Origin: Caldithrix abyssi DSM 13497
Lineage (GTDB): Bacteria; Electryoneota; AABM5-125-24; Hatepunaeales; Hatepunaeaceae
Reading direction: 5' to 3'
Assembly (NCBI GenBank): GCA_945865405.1
Contig: CAMBDS010000008.1
Span: forward strand, 1-64,000
DNA length: 64,000 nucleotides
Below are positions 9,935-17,994 of the stretch, one piece after another. Position numbers and translations under genes: made by a program. Below the pieces are notes generated by a model, which had not been told where the DNA came from, ran no database searches, and saw only the letters and a program-made list of their open reading frames with translations. Positions within the stretch are counted from its first letter, which is position 1. Each line of letters opens with the position of its first letter.

Positions 9935-10717
9935 CTAAGTAGTTCGTCTATTCGCATGATAAACCGACGCCTGATCCGTCGGCAGCAGTACCATCTCGGC
10001 GACATTGACGTGAGCTGGCCGTGTGGCAACAAACACCACCGCTTCAGCAACATCTACAGCACTTAACGGCGTCAACCCCTTATAGGTTGCCGATGCCCGC
10101 CCCTCGTCACCATGATACCGAACAATTGAGAACTCTGTCTCCACCATACCGGGATCGACTGTTGAAACTCTGATCGGGGTGTTTACCGTCTCCATCATAA
10201 AGCCTTCCGAAAGTGCCCGCACAGCAAACTTTGTCGCACAATAGACGCTTCCCCCCGGATAAACCTGATGCCCGGCAATCGAACCGATATTGATCACATG
10301 ACCGGAGTTCTTTTCGACCATCCCCCTCATCACTGCTCGCGAAACGTAGAGCAACCCTTTAATATTCGTATCGATCATCTCTTCCCAATCATCGAGCTTG
10401 CCGTTATGTACCGGTTCAAGCCCCCGCGATAGTCCGGCGTTATTTATCAGAATATCAATAGCTTTGAAGAAAGGAGGGAGGTTTTCGACGAATCTTTCAA
10501 CCGCCGGTTGGTTGCGAACGTCCAACTCTCCAAAATGAATTGCCACCCCGTGTTTTTCGATCAAATCTGTTGTCAGGGCTTGCAATCTATCAAGGCGTCT
10601 CGCTGCAAGTATCAGATTTGCCCCCTGCTCGGCAAAAGTATGCGCGCATGCCAGCCCAATCCCACTTGAGACACCGGTAATAAAAACAGTCTTGGTTCGA
10701 AGGTTAACTGAAGACAT
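9935..10717 (-). CDS. Short-chain dehydrogenase/reductase, YdfG-like
   Basis: A 260-residue classical SDR. The NAD(P)-binding motif TGVSSGIG is at 14-21, then NNAG, an active-site serine in INIGS and the catalytic Y-x3-K in YCATK, followed by PGMVETEF. The R residues after the second strand (AARRLDRL) favour NADP(H). The combination resembles YdfG-type 3-hydroxy acid dehydrogenases, which oxidise serine, allo-threonine and other small hydroxy acids, but the substrate cannot be fixed from sequence. Cytosolic, no signal peptide. It is separated from ctaA by about 180 bases with no recognised feature, so it is probably its own unit. Confidence 0.85.
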   Translation of the reverse strand: MSSVNLRTKTVFITGVSSGIGLACAHTFAEQGANLILAARRLDRLQALTTDLIEKHGVAIHFGELDVRNQPAVERFVENLPPFFKAIDILINNAGLSRGLEPVHNGKLDDWEEMIDTNIKGLLYVSRAVMRGMVEKNSGHVINIGSIAGHQVYPGGSVYCATKFAVRALSEGFMMETVNTPIRVSTVDPGMVETEFSIVRYHGDEGRASATYKGLTPLSAVDVAEAVVFVATRPAHVNVAEMVLLPTDQASVYHANRRTT

Positions 10718-10767
10718 TTAGGTTTTAGTGTTGACGGTACAACTAATTGTTGCTTGGTGATAATTTT

Positions 10768-10837
10768 CTTGGAGAGCGGCTTTTCAAGCCGCTCTCGCAC
10801 CGAAGGTGCGTCATCCCCGCGCAGGCGGGGATCCAGT
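10768..10837. repeat. Two adjacent palindromic repeats (families A and D)
   Basis: 10768-10796 begins CTTGGAG with arms AGCGGCTT/AAGCCGCT. 10808-10837 has arms ATCCCCGC/GCGGGGAT, a unit that occurs in many bacteria and reads PAQAGI when translated. Both lie between the SDR and the methyltransferase genes. Confidence 0.85.
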
Positions 10838-10884
10838 CTTGAATGACACTTCCAAGCAATCGAAGAAGTGCAGGGTCAATATAC

Positions 10885-11535
10885 CTAAACCTCATAACTC
10901 GCCCACCAATAGGCATTGCCAATATGGATCGTAAGGGATTTGGCTCTTGGCTCGAATATGTCACGAAGCGAAGATTCTGTAAAATAGTTCTTCAAAATAT
11001 CCCACTCGCTTCCGTCCGACAGTTTCCGTCGCTTAAAAGTATCCTCGCACTCGGCTTTGGTGATTAACTCCCCCCCAATCCCTTCGTGGTATGTGTTGTC
11101 AACAAGGAAGATTGTCCCGCCCGTCCCGACGACCTTCTCAGCCTCCTCAAGGAATTTCGCTATTGACTTCTTCGGGATATGTGAAAACCAGAAACAGGCA
11201 AGCACCGTGTCAAAATTTCCTGCAACTTCTTGCAAATTATAAGCGTCACCGATAATGAACTCAACGCTCTTGGGGTAACTCCTCACTTTTGCCAGACTCA
11301 GCATCTTTACCGATGCGTCGAGAGCAGTCAACGTCAGCGCTGTTTCAGCCGCTTTTTCCGTCCAGTACCCCGTCCCGCAAGCCACTTCCAGTACTCTTCG
11401 GCCCTTGACGTTGGCTCTTAGCACAGTTTCCAGTTCAATCAGCTCCCCTGTACGTTCCAAGTCAGCCCGGTGATAAATCTCGTCATACTCGAATGCCCGC
11501 GCCGAGTAATATTCAACTAACTTATCCTCTACCAA
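10885..11535 (-). CDS. Class I SAM-dependent methyltransferase
   Basis: A 216-residue Rossmann-type methyltransferase. Motif I is VLEVACGTGYW, followed by an acidic residue after the second strand (LTALDAS) and the post-II stretch FIIGDAYNL. The fold and length fit small-molecule methyltransferases of the UbiE/BioC-like superfamily; the substrate cannot be assigned. The start is a TTG at 11535 with GAGG a few bases upstream; no ATG is available in this frame. It follows the ABC-2 permease gene by 15 bases and is probably co-transcribed with it. Confidence 0.8.
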   Translation of the reverse strand: MVEDKLVEYYSARAFEYDEIYHRADLERTGELIELETVLRANVKGRRVLEVACGTGYWTEKAAETALTLTALDASVKMLSLAKVRSYPKSVEFIIGDAYNLQEVAGNFDTVLACFWFSHIPKKSIAKFLEEAEKVVGTGGTIFLVDNTYHEGIGGELITKAECEDTFKRRKLSDGSEWDILKNYFTESSLRDIFEPRAKSLTIHIGNAYWWASYEV

Positions 11536-11550
11536 ATGCCCCTCATCCCT

Positions 11551-12417
11551 TTAGTAGAAGGTTTCCTGCTCGATTTTTCCCCAATGTCGCGCCAGTTTAT
11601 CGGCTATCCGGTACCAGACAATCGCGATGATCGCCCAAAGGATCGTCGTTAACACCAGATAGAGCCAGAGCTTATCGACCGTAAAAGTCGTCCCCAGTTT
11701 CGCCGCTTTGCCAAAGATCGCCAGCCGCCAAAGGTCCATCCAGTACGTGATTGGTATTGATTTACCAATCGCCGCCACCGGAGCAGGGAGGAGGCTCATC
11801 GGAAAGATCGCCCCCGTTATCAGGAACAGCAACCCCGCAATCCCCTCCGCGATGATCCACCCCATCCGGTCGATCACCAGCATAAGACTCGCCAGCATCC
11901 AGCCAATGCTCGCCATCCCTATAATTGCTAAAGCGAGGCTCGCCACCACTGTCAACCAGTCGATTCCCGCCGGATTGAGCGTCACTTTCAGTACCGCATG
12001 CCCGGCCCAGATCGTCAGCACCGCTCCGAATATCGCGATCAGCGTCTTCGGCGCAACCCTGCCAAATATCTGAACTGGAAAAGGGATTGGAGAAGTGTAT
12101 ATGTAGCGAAAAGTCTTGTAATGTTCACGGTCTTCGACGACCACCATACCAGCACCTGCCAGTAACAGCCTGACAAACAAAAACGACGCCGAACCGGCAA
12201 GCAAAAAAGCGAGGTAATCAGGGCTGCCGTTGTCCCCCATGACGATCCTATACATGAAGACCAGCATCAGCACCCCGAAGATCGGCGGTATCAGCGCAAA
12301 AATGACATAAAGCCACGCCGGAGCCCAGTTCCCTTCGAGATCCCACCCCAGCTTGGAGTGAGCACGAAAGGCGCGTAGCATCTGTATTGCGCTCAAGCTT
12401 TCTATTTTTTCGCTCAT
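11551..12417 (-). CDS. ABC-2 type transporter permease
   Basis: A 288-residue integral membrane protein with about six hydrophobic segments in the order typical of ABC-2 permeases: an amphipathic N terminus, paired segments, then a segment preceding LLFLITGAIFPMSLLP and the IPITYWMDLWR stretch, which is a common hallmark of the family. Such permeases export drugs, polysaccharides or lipids with an ATPase partner. No ATPase gene is adjacent, which is unusual. ATG at 12417. Function beyond export is unknown. Confidence 0.75.
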   Translation of the reverse strand: MSEKIESLSAIQMLRAFRAHSKLGWDLEGNWAPAWLYVIFALIPPIFGVLMLVFMYRIVMGDNGSPDYLAFLLAGSASFLFVRLLLAGAGMVVVEDREHYKTFRYIYTSPIPFPVQIFGRVAPKTLIAIFGAVLTIWAGHAVLKVTLNPAGIDWLTVVASLALAIIGMASIGWMLASLMLVIDRMGWIIAEGIAGLLFLITGAIFPMSLLPAPVAAIGKSIPITYWMDLWRLAIFGKAAKLGTTFTVDKLWLYLVLTTILWAIIAIVWYRIADKLARHWGKIEQETFY

Positions 12418-12550
12418 AAAATTTGTATATATTTCAAACTTCTCTCTTCAAAGTTACGCCCGTATAGGCAGATCAAACAACAACGACCACCAGCAAACCA
12501 AGTAAGTTCTTCATCATTTCCCTTTCTACTTTCTACTTTTTACGTTCTTC
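12418..12550. repeat. Intergenic gap with a heptamer-like tandem tract
   Basis: About 12519-12551 reads as imperfect repeats of TTTCTAC (CTTTCTACTTTCTAC then TTTTTACG). It abuts the 3' end of the next gene. The rest of the gap shows no gene. Related tandem tracts occur near 14736, 17305, 17705, 18286, 25611, 52468 and 56817. Confidence 0.6.
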
Positions 12551-13204
12551 TCAAATCACCTTCATCCAGTCCGACAATAAAAAGTAAAACCTGTCGATCA
12601 GTAGCGCGAACCTCGTCATCACAGTGTACCCGTACCCCGCCCCGAACCCGACCATAAGCAGCCCCGTCCCAACCCCGGCAAAGTTTCCGGCGATTCCCTT
12701 GTGCTCAAGGCTGAAGAAGAAATAGAGCAATATGCAAATCAGCCCAAAGACGATCACCGGGTTGGCGAAGATGTTCAGCAAACTCAGCACTCCGGGATTA
12801 GCGCCGAACTGCCCGAACGCCGCCATCGAAATCGGCGGAATGATCGACGCTTCGACCTGCCGCATCAAGTCCCCCTCCGTGAACCCTATCACAGCCATTC
12901 CACTGTAAATACCGACCATATATGCCATTGGCCACCGACTCACCCATGCGATTTTAGGGATAAACCTAGTGAACATCAGCAGTCCGAGGATCAGCGGAAA
13001 CACCAGCCAGAAGTCCTTCCCGGCGAGCAGAGGATCCTGCAGGTTAGGCTTGAACACGTTGTAGTATTCAACCGCCAACCCATACCCCGCCGCAACGCCG
13101 ACGAAAAGATGTTCGGCGACCTTGTAAAACGGGTTGTCTTTGTAGAGAAAGCTCAGGATCATCAACGTCAACGCCGCCGCAATCCATGTCCAGAGTGTGT
13201 CCAT
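12551..13204 (-). CDS. Polytopic membrane protein of unknown function
   Basis: A 217-residue protein with six or so hydrophobic segments and no motif I recognise. The ATG at 13204 (MDTLWTW) is chosen because GAGGA lies seven bases upstream; the frame is open further upstream, but that part is translated repeat DNA. With the protein at 14767-15603 it forms a plausible pair of membrane proteins interrupted by a secreted-protein gene. Function unknown. Confidence 0.7.
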   Translation of the reverse strand: MDTLWTWIAAALTLMILSFLYKDNPFYKVAEHLFVGVAAGYGLAVEYYNVFKPNLQDPLLAGKDFWLVFPLILGLLMFTRFIPKIAWVSRWPMAYMVGIYSGMAVIGFTEGDLMRQVEASIIPPISMAAFGQFGANPGVLSLLNIFANPVIVFGLICILLYFFFSLEHKGIAGNFAGVGTGLLMVGFGAGYGYTVMTRFALLIDRFYFLLSDWMKVI

Positions 13205-13212
13205 ACTGTCCT

Positions 13213-13378
13213 CGTAACGCCAGCGTCTCGCTGGCAAGTTTCGCCGCCGTCCCGGCGGCATTCGGAGTGCTGAAGCTTGCTTCAGCCACTAAAATCTTGG
13301 AGCGCGGGATTTCAGCCCGCGCTTCCTGACCGGGGAGGACAGACATTACTTCGTGCCGTTCCGGTCCTGTCTGTCACC
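13213..13378. repeat. Cluster of five palindromic repeats
   Basis: 13213-13240 has arms GCCAGCG/CGCTGGC (family G). 13243-13260 has arms GCCGCCG/CGGCGGC. 13263-13289 is family B (GCTGAAGC/GCTTCAGC). 13296-13324 is family A with arms GCGCGGG/CCCGCGC. 13331-13378 is family K, arms GACAGACA/TGTCTGTC, but with about 18 extra bases between its arms compared with the copy at 17082. Confidence 0.85.
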
Positions 13379-13408
13379 TTAAAATCCGTTAAATCTGCTG
13401 TCCTTCCC

Positions 13409-14767
13409 CTACCTAACCAAAACAATCGCCCTTCTGTCTTTCCCACCATTGATTCCAAAGTAATATAACCCCGACGCCAGATCCCCCGCATCGACATGAG
13501 CGTTGTGACTTCCAGTCTCAAGAAAGCCTAAAGATGTCGTCCACACAACCCTGCCTGAAATGTCGAATAAATTTACTGTTGCTTCTCCCGGTTGTGACAT
13601 GGAGAAGCTGATATTCGTCCTTGAGTTAAACGGATTCGGAAATGCCTCAAAATTCGGCTCACTGACCACCCACGGTTCTCCCTCTCGAACTGAAAACCTA
13701 TCCATCAATCCGGCAAAGTCCTTGACGATGTTCATGAATGTGTAATGCTCATCCTCCGGGATCGTTAGCGTTGGGCGGGGGTACCAGCTCATAATCAGCA
13801 TATTCCCCGGGCTACCACCTGAATCAGCGTAAGTTGAGTAATAGTCAAGCGTTCGTCGATGATATAGACTGTCGCTGCTACCCCGACCCCCTTGGCCAGA
13901 CTGCTCATCATTGTAAATCAGCCCGAAGCGAAGCCCGCGACCCTCAACCCATTCTTCCAATTCACGTAGCTTCGCCCAGCCCTGATAACCCTCTACGCGC
14001 TGATAATTAGTATAGCTGTAAGGACAATCGGCATGAAAAGCCTCAAGCGTCAACCCCCTCGCCTCAAGAGTATCAAGAAAAATCTCCAATATCTCCTTTA
14101 GATCGCCCCGATCTTGCCCCGGATATGCGGGAAAATCCCCGACATGATACCACGGAACCGGTTCGATCAGAGCAAATCGCATTCGCGGATACCGTCCCAA
14201 TATACGTTCCATATAGTCGGCAGTCTCCCGTGCCGCTTCAGGAGGCTCAAAAGCGCAGATGCTGTCGCCGCCACTTGCAAGGGTATAGCCAATCGGAGAG
14301 TCCATCTGAAGGATCGATACGACCCCACCTGCCCCATAGATATTCTGAATCTTGCGCAGTTCATCGATGGCGGTCGCCTCACCGACCTGGTCGGGAGGAA
14401 GTCCGTTAAGGTTGTGCGACCGTAACCCGCCCACTTCGAGTGCCAATTGTATTCCTGTCCGTGAGATAAACGGCACTATCAGCGTCTCAAGCGTGTCTCT
14501 TCCTCCGAGAAAGTTCTCGTGCGTTGAGAACACATCGACAGCTTCCCGCGCTACAGGCCACGGCGCATCTTCCGCGAACATCTCGCGATACCCTTCTCCG
14601 TTAAGGTTCGGCGAAATCCAGAGTTGCTCCTGCCCGTAAACTTGACGGCAAGCTAACACTCCAATCACGACAAATATGAAAAACTGACAAATCAAACTAA
14701 TTGCCTCTATATTTCTTGAGTGCGACTTTCTCACGTTCTCACTTCCCACATTCCCACCTTCCCACAT
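13409..14767 (-). CDS. Secreted protein with type IX-like sorting tail, possible TIM-barrel enzyme
   Basis: Starting at the ATG at 14767 the protein has 452 residues. The N terminus is odd: about 18 residues rich in Gly, Asn and Ser encoded by a tandem repeat, then a hydrophobic export segment (ICQFFIFVVIGVLA) ending in VYGQ. The body has the rhythm of an alpha/beta barrel (RFALIEPVPWY, GLTLEAFHADCPYSY, LRFGLIYNDEQ), suggesting a glycosidase-like fold, but I see no assignable family. The C terminus is a FlgD/type IX-like tail starting at NFEAFPNPFNSRT. The start codon overlaps the stop of the upstream gene (TAATG), so translation is probably coupled. Confidence 0.75.
   Translation of the reverse strand: MWEGGNVGSENVRKSHSRNIEAISLICQFFIFVVIGVLACRQVYGQEQLWISPNLNGEGYREMFAEDAPWPVAREAVDVFSTHENFLGGRDTLETLIVPFISRTGIQLALEVGGLRSHNLNGLPPDQVGEATAIDELRKIQNIYGAGGVVSILQMDSPIGYTLASGGDSICAFEPPEAARETADYMERILGRYPRMRFALIEPVPWYHVGDFPAYPGQDRGDLKEILEIFLDTLEARGLTLEAFHADCPYSYTNYQRVEGYQGWAKLRELEEWVEGRGLRFGLIYNDEQSGQGGRGSSDSLYHRRTLDYYSTYADSGGSPGNMLIMSWYPRPTLTIPEDEHYTFMNIVKDFAGLMDRFSVREGEPWVVSEPNFEAFPNPFNSRTNISFSMSQPGEATVNLFDISGRVVWTTSLGFLETGSHNAHVDAGDLASGLYYFGINGGKDRRAIVLVR
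14736..14767. repeat. Tandem heptamer-like tract inside the start of a coding region
   Basis: On the plus strand this reads as variants of TTCCCAC and TTCTCAC (for example TTCCCACATTCCCACC). It encodes the first residues of the secreted protein at 13409-14767. Confidence 0.7.
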
Positions 14768-15603
14768 TATCCTTTCTTCTTTCTGGTCATAAAGTACACT
14801 ACATTCCCGATCAAAATCATCACTACAATCAGCACATGCCCTGCCGACTGTGCGTCCATAAACGTCAGCGCCAACGCCGGGTGGTTCAGCAACTGCTCGT
14901 ACTCCGCACATCCCGCAATCCCCGACAACATTCCCTTCAACTGCCCCGACTGCAAGTACGCCGAGAACTCCGGCACCGACACGGCACCAGCCCCCGAAAT
15001 CATCGTGATATTGAACCTGCTCTGAGCATACTGGACATACTCTTTCGTTCCCGGATACCCCACCGAGATATTGCAGAACAACGGAAACGATGCATAATTC
15101 TCCACATTCTGCATAATCGGGATCTCCCCGACCGGCGTCCCATTATACGCGAGCGGAAACGCCTCCTTGAACGACCGACCTAACTCCACGATCACCGCCT
15201 CGCGACCGTCCTTATACCCAAGGTTCACATAATCTACCCCCTGCACCTTGTCGTTGCCACGTTCCGCGATCACCTTCTGCAACGCTAACTCCGTCAGCGG
15301 AGGCCCTGCCGGCCAAAGCGAAAAGATAACGATCTTCAGATTTCGCCTGAACATGTGCCGGATCGTCGCCTCGGTCATCGGATAGAGTTCCGCCTTCGAC
15401 CCCGGATCGAAGTCTGTCGAAACCAGCACCACGGACCCCTCGGGCAGCTTCTCGATCTCATCGTAGTACGCCTGCGTCGAAGCCGATGTCTGCAGCGGTA
15501 TCCTTAGCGGGAAGATCAGCGGCAGCAACACCGAAAGCGCCACCAGCAGGAATATCCACCGCCGGTCGAGACGTTCGAGTTTTGAGAGTATGGTCGATGC
15601 CAT
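14767..15603 (-). CDS. Membrane-anchored protein of unknown function
   Basis: A 278-residue protein with one hydrophobic segment near each end: about residues 17-36 (WIFLLVALSVLLPLIFPL) and about 255-271 (HVLIVVMILIGNVVYFM), then a basic tail MTRKKKG. The domain between them alternates strands and helices (GSVVLVSTDFDP, LKIVIFSLWP, INLGYKDG-like VDYVNLGYKDG) and lies outside the inner membrane by the positive-inside rule. I do not recognise the family. ATG at 15603 with AGGAATTC just upstream. It is the first gene after the promoter at 15721-15751 and is coupled to the secreted-protein gene. Confidence 0.7.
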   Translation of the reverse strand: MASTILSKLERLDRRWIFLLVALSVLLPLIFPLRIPLQTSASTQAYYDEIEKLPEGSVVLVSTDFDPGSKAELYPMTEATIRHMFRRNLKIVIFSLWPAGPPLTELALQKVIAERGNDKVQGVDYVNLGYKDGREAVIVELGRSFKEAFPLAYNGTPVGEIPIMQNVENYASFPLFCNISVGYPGTKEYVQYAQSRFNITMISGAGAVSVPEFSAYLQSGQLKGMLSGIAGCAEYEQLLNHPALALTFMDAQSAGHVLIVVMILIGNVVYFMTRKKKG

Positions 15604-15638
15604 GAATTCCTGTTTAGCTTACAACGAGATATGTTGCG

Positions 15639-15668
15639 TGTAGCCCGGCGAGCTTCGCTCGGCGGGTC
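15639..15668. repeat. Family F palindrome in the 14767/marR divergent region
   Basis: Begins GTAGCCCGGC and has arms CCCGGCGAGC/GCTCGGCGGG. It lies in the transcribed leader of the minus-strand gene starting at 15603. Confidence 0.8.
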
Positions 15669-15720
15669 TCCGTTTCTCCCCGCTTACATTGGGACTAAAG
15701 AGGGGTGTGTTTCTAACCCC

Positions 15721-15751
15721 TAAATATACTCCGCAACCGAATCTATCGCAA
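15721..15751 (-). promoter_or_regulatory. Probable promoter for the 15603 gene
   Basis: On the minus strand TTG (15751-15749) is followed after exactly 20 bases by TATATTTA (15728-15721). This is the TTG-N20-TAnnTT arrangement seen at several genes in the window. Confidence 0.5.
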
Positions 15752-15875
15752 ATACTCAATCGCCTATTTAGGTAGGTAAATTATCGGTTTGTCAAAATAA
15801 AATGAATTTCCCAACAACCCCGGGAACCTTCACGTATCACCAATAGTTCAATCTTAAACAATTCAAGTTGGAACA

Positions 15876-16340
15876 ATGGCAACTCATTTCCAAGGCTCAC
15901 CAGCCGAAATCTCGTCCCTGAACGTCTTCATCACCCTCTTCCGCGCCGCCGACACGATCCAGTCGCGCTTCGCCAGGCACCTCCGGCGTGACGGACTGAC
16001 AGGCCCCCAGTTCGGCGTCCTGGAATCGCTTCACCATCTGGGCCCGCTTGAACAGCACGTCATTGCCGAAAAGCTCTTGGTCAGCCGTGGCAACATCACC
16101 TTCATCGTTGACAAGCTTGAGCAGCTCGGCTTGATCGCTCGCGCCGTCATCACTGAGGACCGCCGTTGTAACCGCGTCACCTTGACGCCCAAGGGCAGCG
16201 AATTCATCGCCCGCATCTTCCCGGAGTATGCCGCCTATATCGCTGAGATCATGAGTGGCCTAACCGAAGACGAGCGATTGGCACTGACCTGCTTGCTGAA
16301 GAAACTCGGCAAACACAACAACCAAGAAATTGCATCGTAA
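15876..16340 (+). CDS. MarR-family transcriptional regulator
   Basis: A 154-residue winged-helix DNA-binding protein. The recognition helix and wing are visible as EKLLVSRGNITFIVDKLEQ followed by LIARAVITEDRRCNRVTLT, with the Asp-Arg-Arg wing motif typical of MarR. It should bind a palindromic operator as a dimer and lose affinity on ligand binding. The YceI gene follows about 120 bases downstream, and MarR-YceI pairs are common, so it probably controls that gene. No operator is certain; an imperfect inverted repeat (GTTCAA...TTGGAAC) lies at 15846-15873 just before the ATG. Confidence 0.9.
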   Translation: MATHFQGSPAEISSLNVFITLFRAADTIQSRFARHLRRDGLTGPQFGVLESLHHLGPLEQHVIAEKLLVSRGNITFIVDKLEQLGLIARAVITEDRRCNRVTLTPKGSEFIARIFPEYAAYIAEIMSGLTEDERLALTCLLKKLGKHNNQEIAS

Positions 16341-16348
16341 ACGTTCGC

Positions 16349-16429
16349 GTAGCCCGGCCAGCTTTGCTGGGCGGGATCGGCAGCACAAAACAAATCCCGT
16401 GGAACCCGGCCAGCTTTGCTGGGCGGGAC
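16349..16429. repeat. Two direct copies of palindrome family F between marR and yceI
   Basis: 16349-16377 and 16401-16429 both carry CCCGGCCAGCTTTGCTGGGC and are identical over that core. They are transcribed in the marR-yceI leader and end 31 bases before the yceI start. Translating through them explains the longer open frame upstream of yceI. Confidence 0.85.
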
Positions 16430-16459
16430 AACAATCGACAAAAACCAAAAAGGAACCCA

Positions 16460-17065
16460 ATGTTCGCAAAATTATTCATCACAGCCCTGCTTGCAGTTAC
16501 CATCACCCTATCGGCGGAGGCGAGCGAATGGAGCATCGACGCGGTGCACTCTTCGATCGGCTTTACGGTTAAGCACATGATGGTCTCGACGGTCAGAGGC
16601 TCGTTCGGCGCTTATGAGTCGAAGGTCTCCTTCGACCCGGCAAAGCCTGCCTCGTTCAGCGCCACGCTCTCCATCGACGCGGCTTCGATTAACACAGGCG
16701 TCGAGAAGCGCGACAACCACCTCCGCAACGCCGACTTTTTCGAGGCGGAAAAATACCCGAAGATCACCTTTAAGTCGAAGAAGCTTGAGGCGCTTGGCAA
16801 TGCTCATTACCGCGTGACGGGCGACCTTACGATCAGGGACGTCACGAAGGAGGTCGTTCTGGAGGGCGAGGGCTTCGCGGCGATGTACAAGACCCCCTGG
16901 GGTAAGACTGTCACGGCGGTATCGGCAAAGGGGATGATTAACCGTGAGGATTTCGGCTTGAAGTACAACGCGGTGCTTGAGTCTGGCGGCGTGATGGTCA
17001 GCAAGGAAGTCGTCATCGAACTCGAGCTTGAGCTTACGAAGGTCGAGCCAATCAAAGTCGAGTAA
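16460..17065 (+). CDS. YceI-family periplasmic protein
   Basis: A 201-residue protein with a signal peptide (KLFITALLAVTITLSAEAS) and the YceI domain, starting WSIDAVHSSIGFTVKHMMVSTVRG in overlapping stretches and continuing VTGDLTIRDVTKEVVL. YceI proteins are lipocalin-like barrels that bind long isoprenoids such as polyprenols; some act in stress responses. The ATG at 16460 is chosen because AAGGA lies six bases upstream and the signal peptide starts there. Probably co-transcribed with and regulated by the preceding MarR gene. Confidence 0.92.
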   Translation: MFAKLFITALLAVTITLSAEASEWSIDAVHSSIGFTVKHMMVSTVRGSFGAYESKVSFDPAKPASFSATLSIDAASINTGVEKRDNHLRNADFFEAEKYPKITFKSKKLEALGNAHYRVTGDLTIRDVTKEVVLEGEGFAAMYKTPWGKTVTAVSAKGMINREDFGLKYNAVLESGGVMVSKEVVIELELELTKVEPIKVE

Positions 17066-17081
17066 GCGGGTTCTTCGCGTT

Positions 17082-17262
17082 CGGGGAGGATAGACATTCC
17101 TGTCTGTCACTTTATACGCGACGCAGGCGCGTCATCCCCGCGAAGGCGGGGATCCATCTGGTCTTGGAGGGCGGGTATTCTTGCCCGCCCTTCCTTCCTG
17201 TCCGTAGGGGCGCATTGCAACGCGCCCCTCTCTCTCAGTACGACAGACTTCAGTCTGTCACC
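17082..17262. repeat. Cluster of five palindromic repeats after yceI
   Basis: 17082-17110 is family K (GACATTCCTGTC core). 17129-17157 is family D (ATCCCCGC/GCGGGGAT). 17163-17192 is family A with arms GGGCGGG/CCCGCCC. 17204-17230 begins GTAGGGGCGC with arms GGGGCGC/GCGCCCC (family L). 17239-17262 has arms GACAGACT/AGTCTGTC (family I). Confidence 0.85.
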
Positions 17263-17336
17263 TCAAGCTCCCCACCGCTTGCGGGGGGGGCAGGGGGGGG
17301 TGTCCCCAATTTTACATTTTCAATTTACAATTTACA

Positions 17337-17409
17337 TTTCCCGGATCCGCCCGCCCCTCCCCAAGCACAGCCCCCAAGCACTCACTTGCATTTTCGATTC
17401 AACGCACTA
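17337..17409. repeat. 73-bp direct repeat, copy 1
   Basis: An exact 73-base match to 17738-17810, starting TTTCCCGGATCC and ending AACGCACTA. Each copy is preceded by a tandem tract based on CAATTTACAATTTACA. A diverged third copy is near 18505-18563. It contains no coding signal I can see. Confidence 0.9.
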
Positions 17410-17431
17410 TAATACCGTTGTCGTTTTCCCT

Positions 17432-17575
17432 CTTGGAGCGCGGCTTTTCAAGCCGCTCGTAACGCCGCCGTCTCGCTGGCATGTTCCGCCGCCGTCTCGC
17501 CGCCTCGTCATCCCCGCGCAGGCGGGGATCCATCTGGCTCTGGAGGTCCGGTACGGCCGACAGTTGTCGGCCTTG
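17432..17575. repeat. Cluster of palindromic repeats between the 73-bp repeats
   Basis: 17432-17459 is family A (AGCGGCTT-like arms GCGGCTT/AAGCCGC). 17459-17482 is family G. 17505-17536 is family D. 17547-17575 is family J with arms GGCCGACA/TGTCGGCC. Confidence 0.85.
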
Positions 17576-17590
17576 ACCCCACTGCCCCTA

Positions 17591-17619
17591 TTGACTTTTG
17601 CCCGACTTCCCTCCATATT
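17591..17619 (+). promoter_or_regulatory. Promoter-like element in a repeat, copy 1
   Basis: TTGACT (17591-17596), 17 bases, CATATT (17614-17619). The same sequence with a better -10 recurs at 18321, and a related one is at 54371. No gene is immediately downstream. Confidence 0.4.
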
Positions 17620-17737
17620 CTTTTTCGAATCTTATCGCGTAACATCTACAACAAAGGTCATCCTGAACGTGTCGCAGCCCCGGATTTGATAACTGTCCGG
17701 CATCCCAATTTTACAATTTACAATTTACAATTTACAC

Positions 17738-17810
17738 TTTCCCGGATCCGCCCGCCCCTCCCCAAGCACAGCCCCCAAGCACTCACTTGCATTTTCGATT
17801 CAACGCACTA
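17738..17810. repeat. 73-bp direct repeat, copy 2
   Basis: Identical over 73 bases to 17337-17409, 401 bases away in the same orientation. Preceded by a longer version of the same tandem tract (17705-17736). Confidence 0.9.
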
Positions 17811-17888
17811 AATTATCGTCGTCGTTCTCCTCGTCCCGGTTTGTCATCCTGACCCTCGCGCAGGCGGGGGGAAGGATATCTGTTTTCT

Positions 17889-17946
17889 TCTCATACCGGC
17901 GTAAGCCGGTATCCATTCTTGGCGAGCGGCTTTTCAAGCCGCTCTT
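17889..17946. repeat. Palindromic repeats of families E and A
   Basis: 17889-17914 has arms ATACCGGC/GCCGGTAT (family E). 17918-17946 has the CTTGGCG variant of the family A leader and arms GAGCGGCTT/AAGCCGCTC. Upstream, 17842-17878 begins GTCATCCTGA, another unit repeated in this region. Confidence 0.8.
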
Positions 17947-17994
17947 CTCTTTTGAGTCCCAAATTCTTATCATCTTTATTTCTAAACAACTTAC

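Noticed and set aside
12701-13273. 190-codon plus-strand open frame
   Set aside because: It lies opposite the membrane-protein gene, has no ribosome site or hydrophobic pattern, and runs through repeat DNA.
16364-16459. Longer N terminus of the YceI protein
   Set aside because: The extension is translated family F repeat; a good ribosome site and the signal peptide lie at 16460.
17082-17577. Possible CRISPR array
   Set aside because: The repeats are of different families, are palindromic, vary in spacing and have no regular spacers; no cas genes are nearby.
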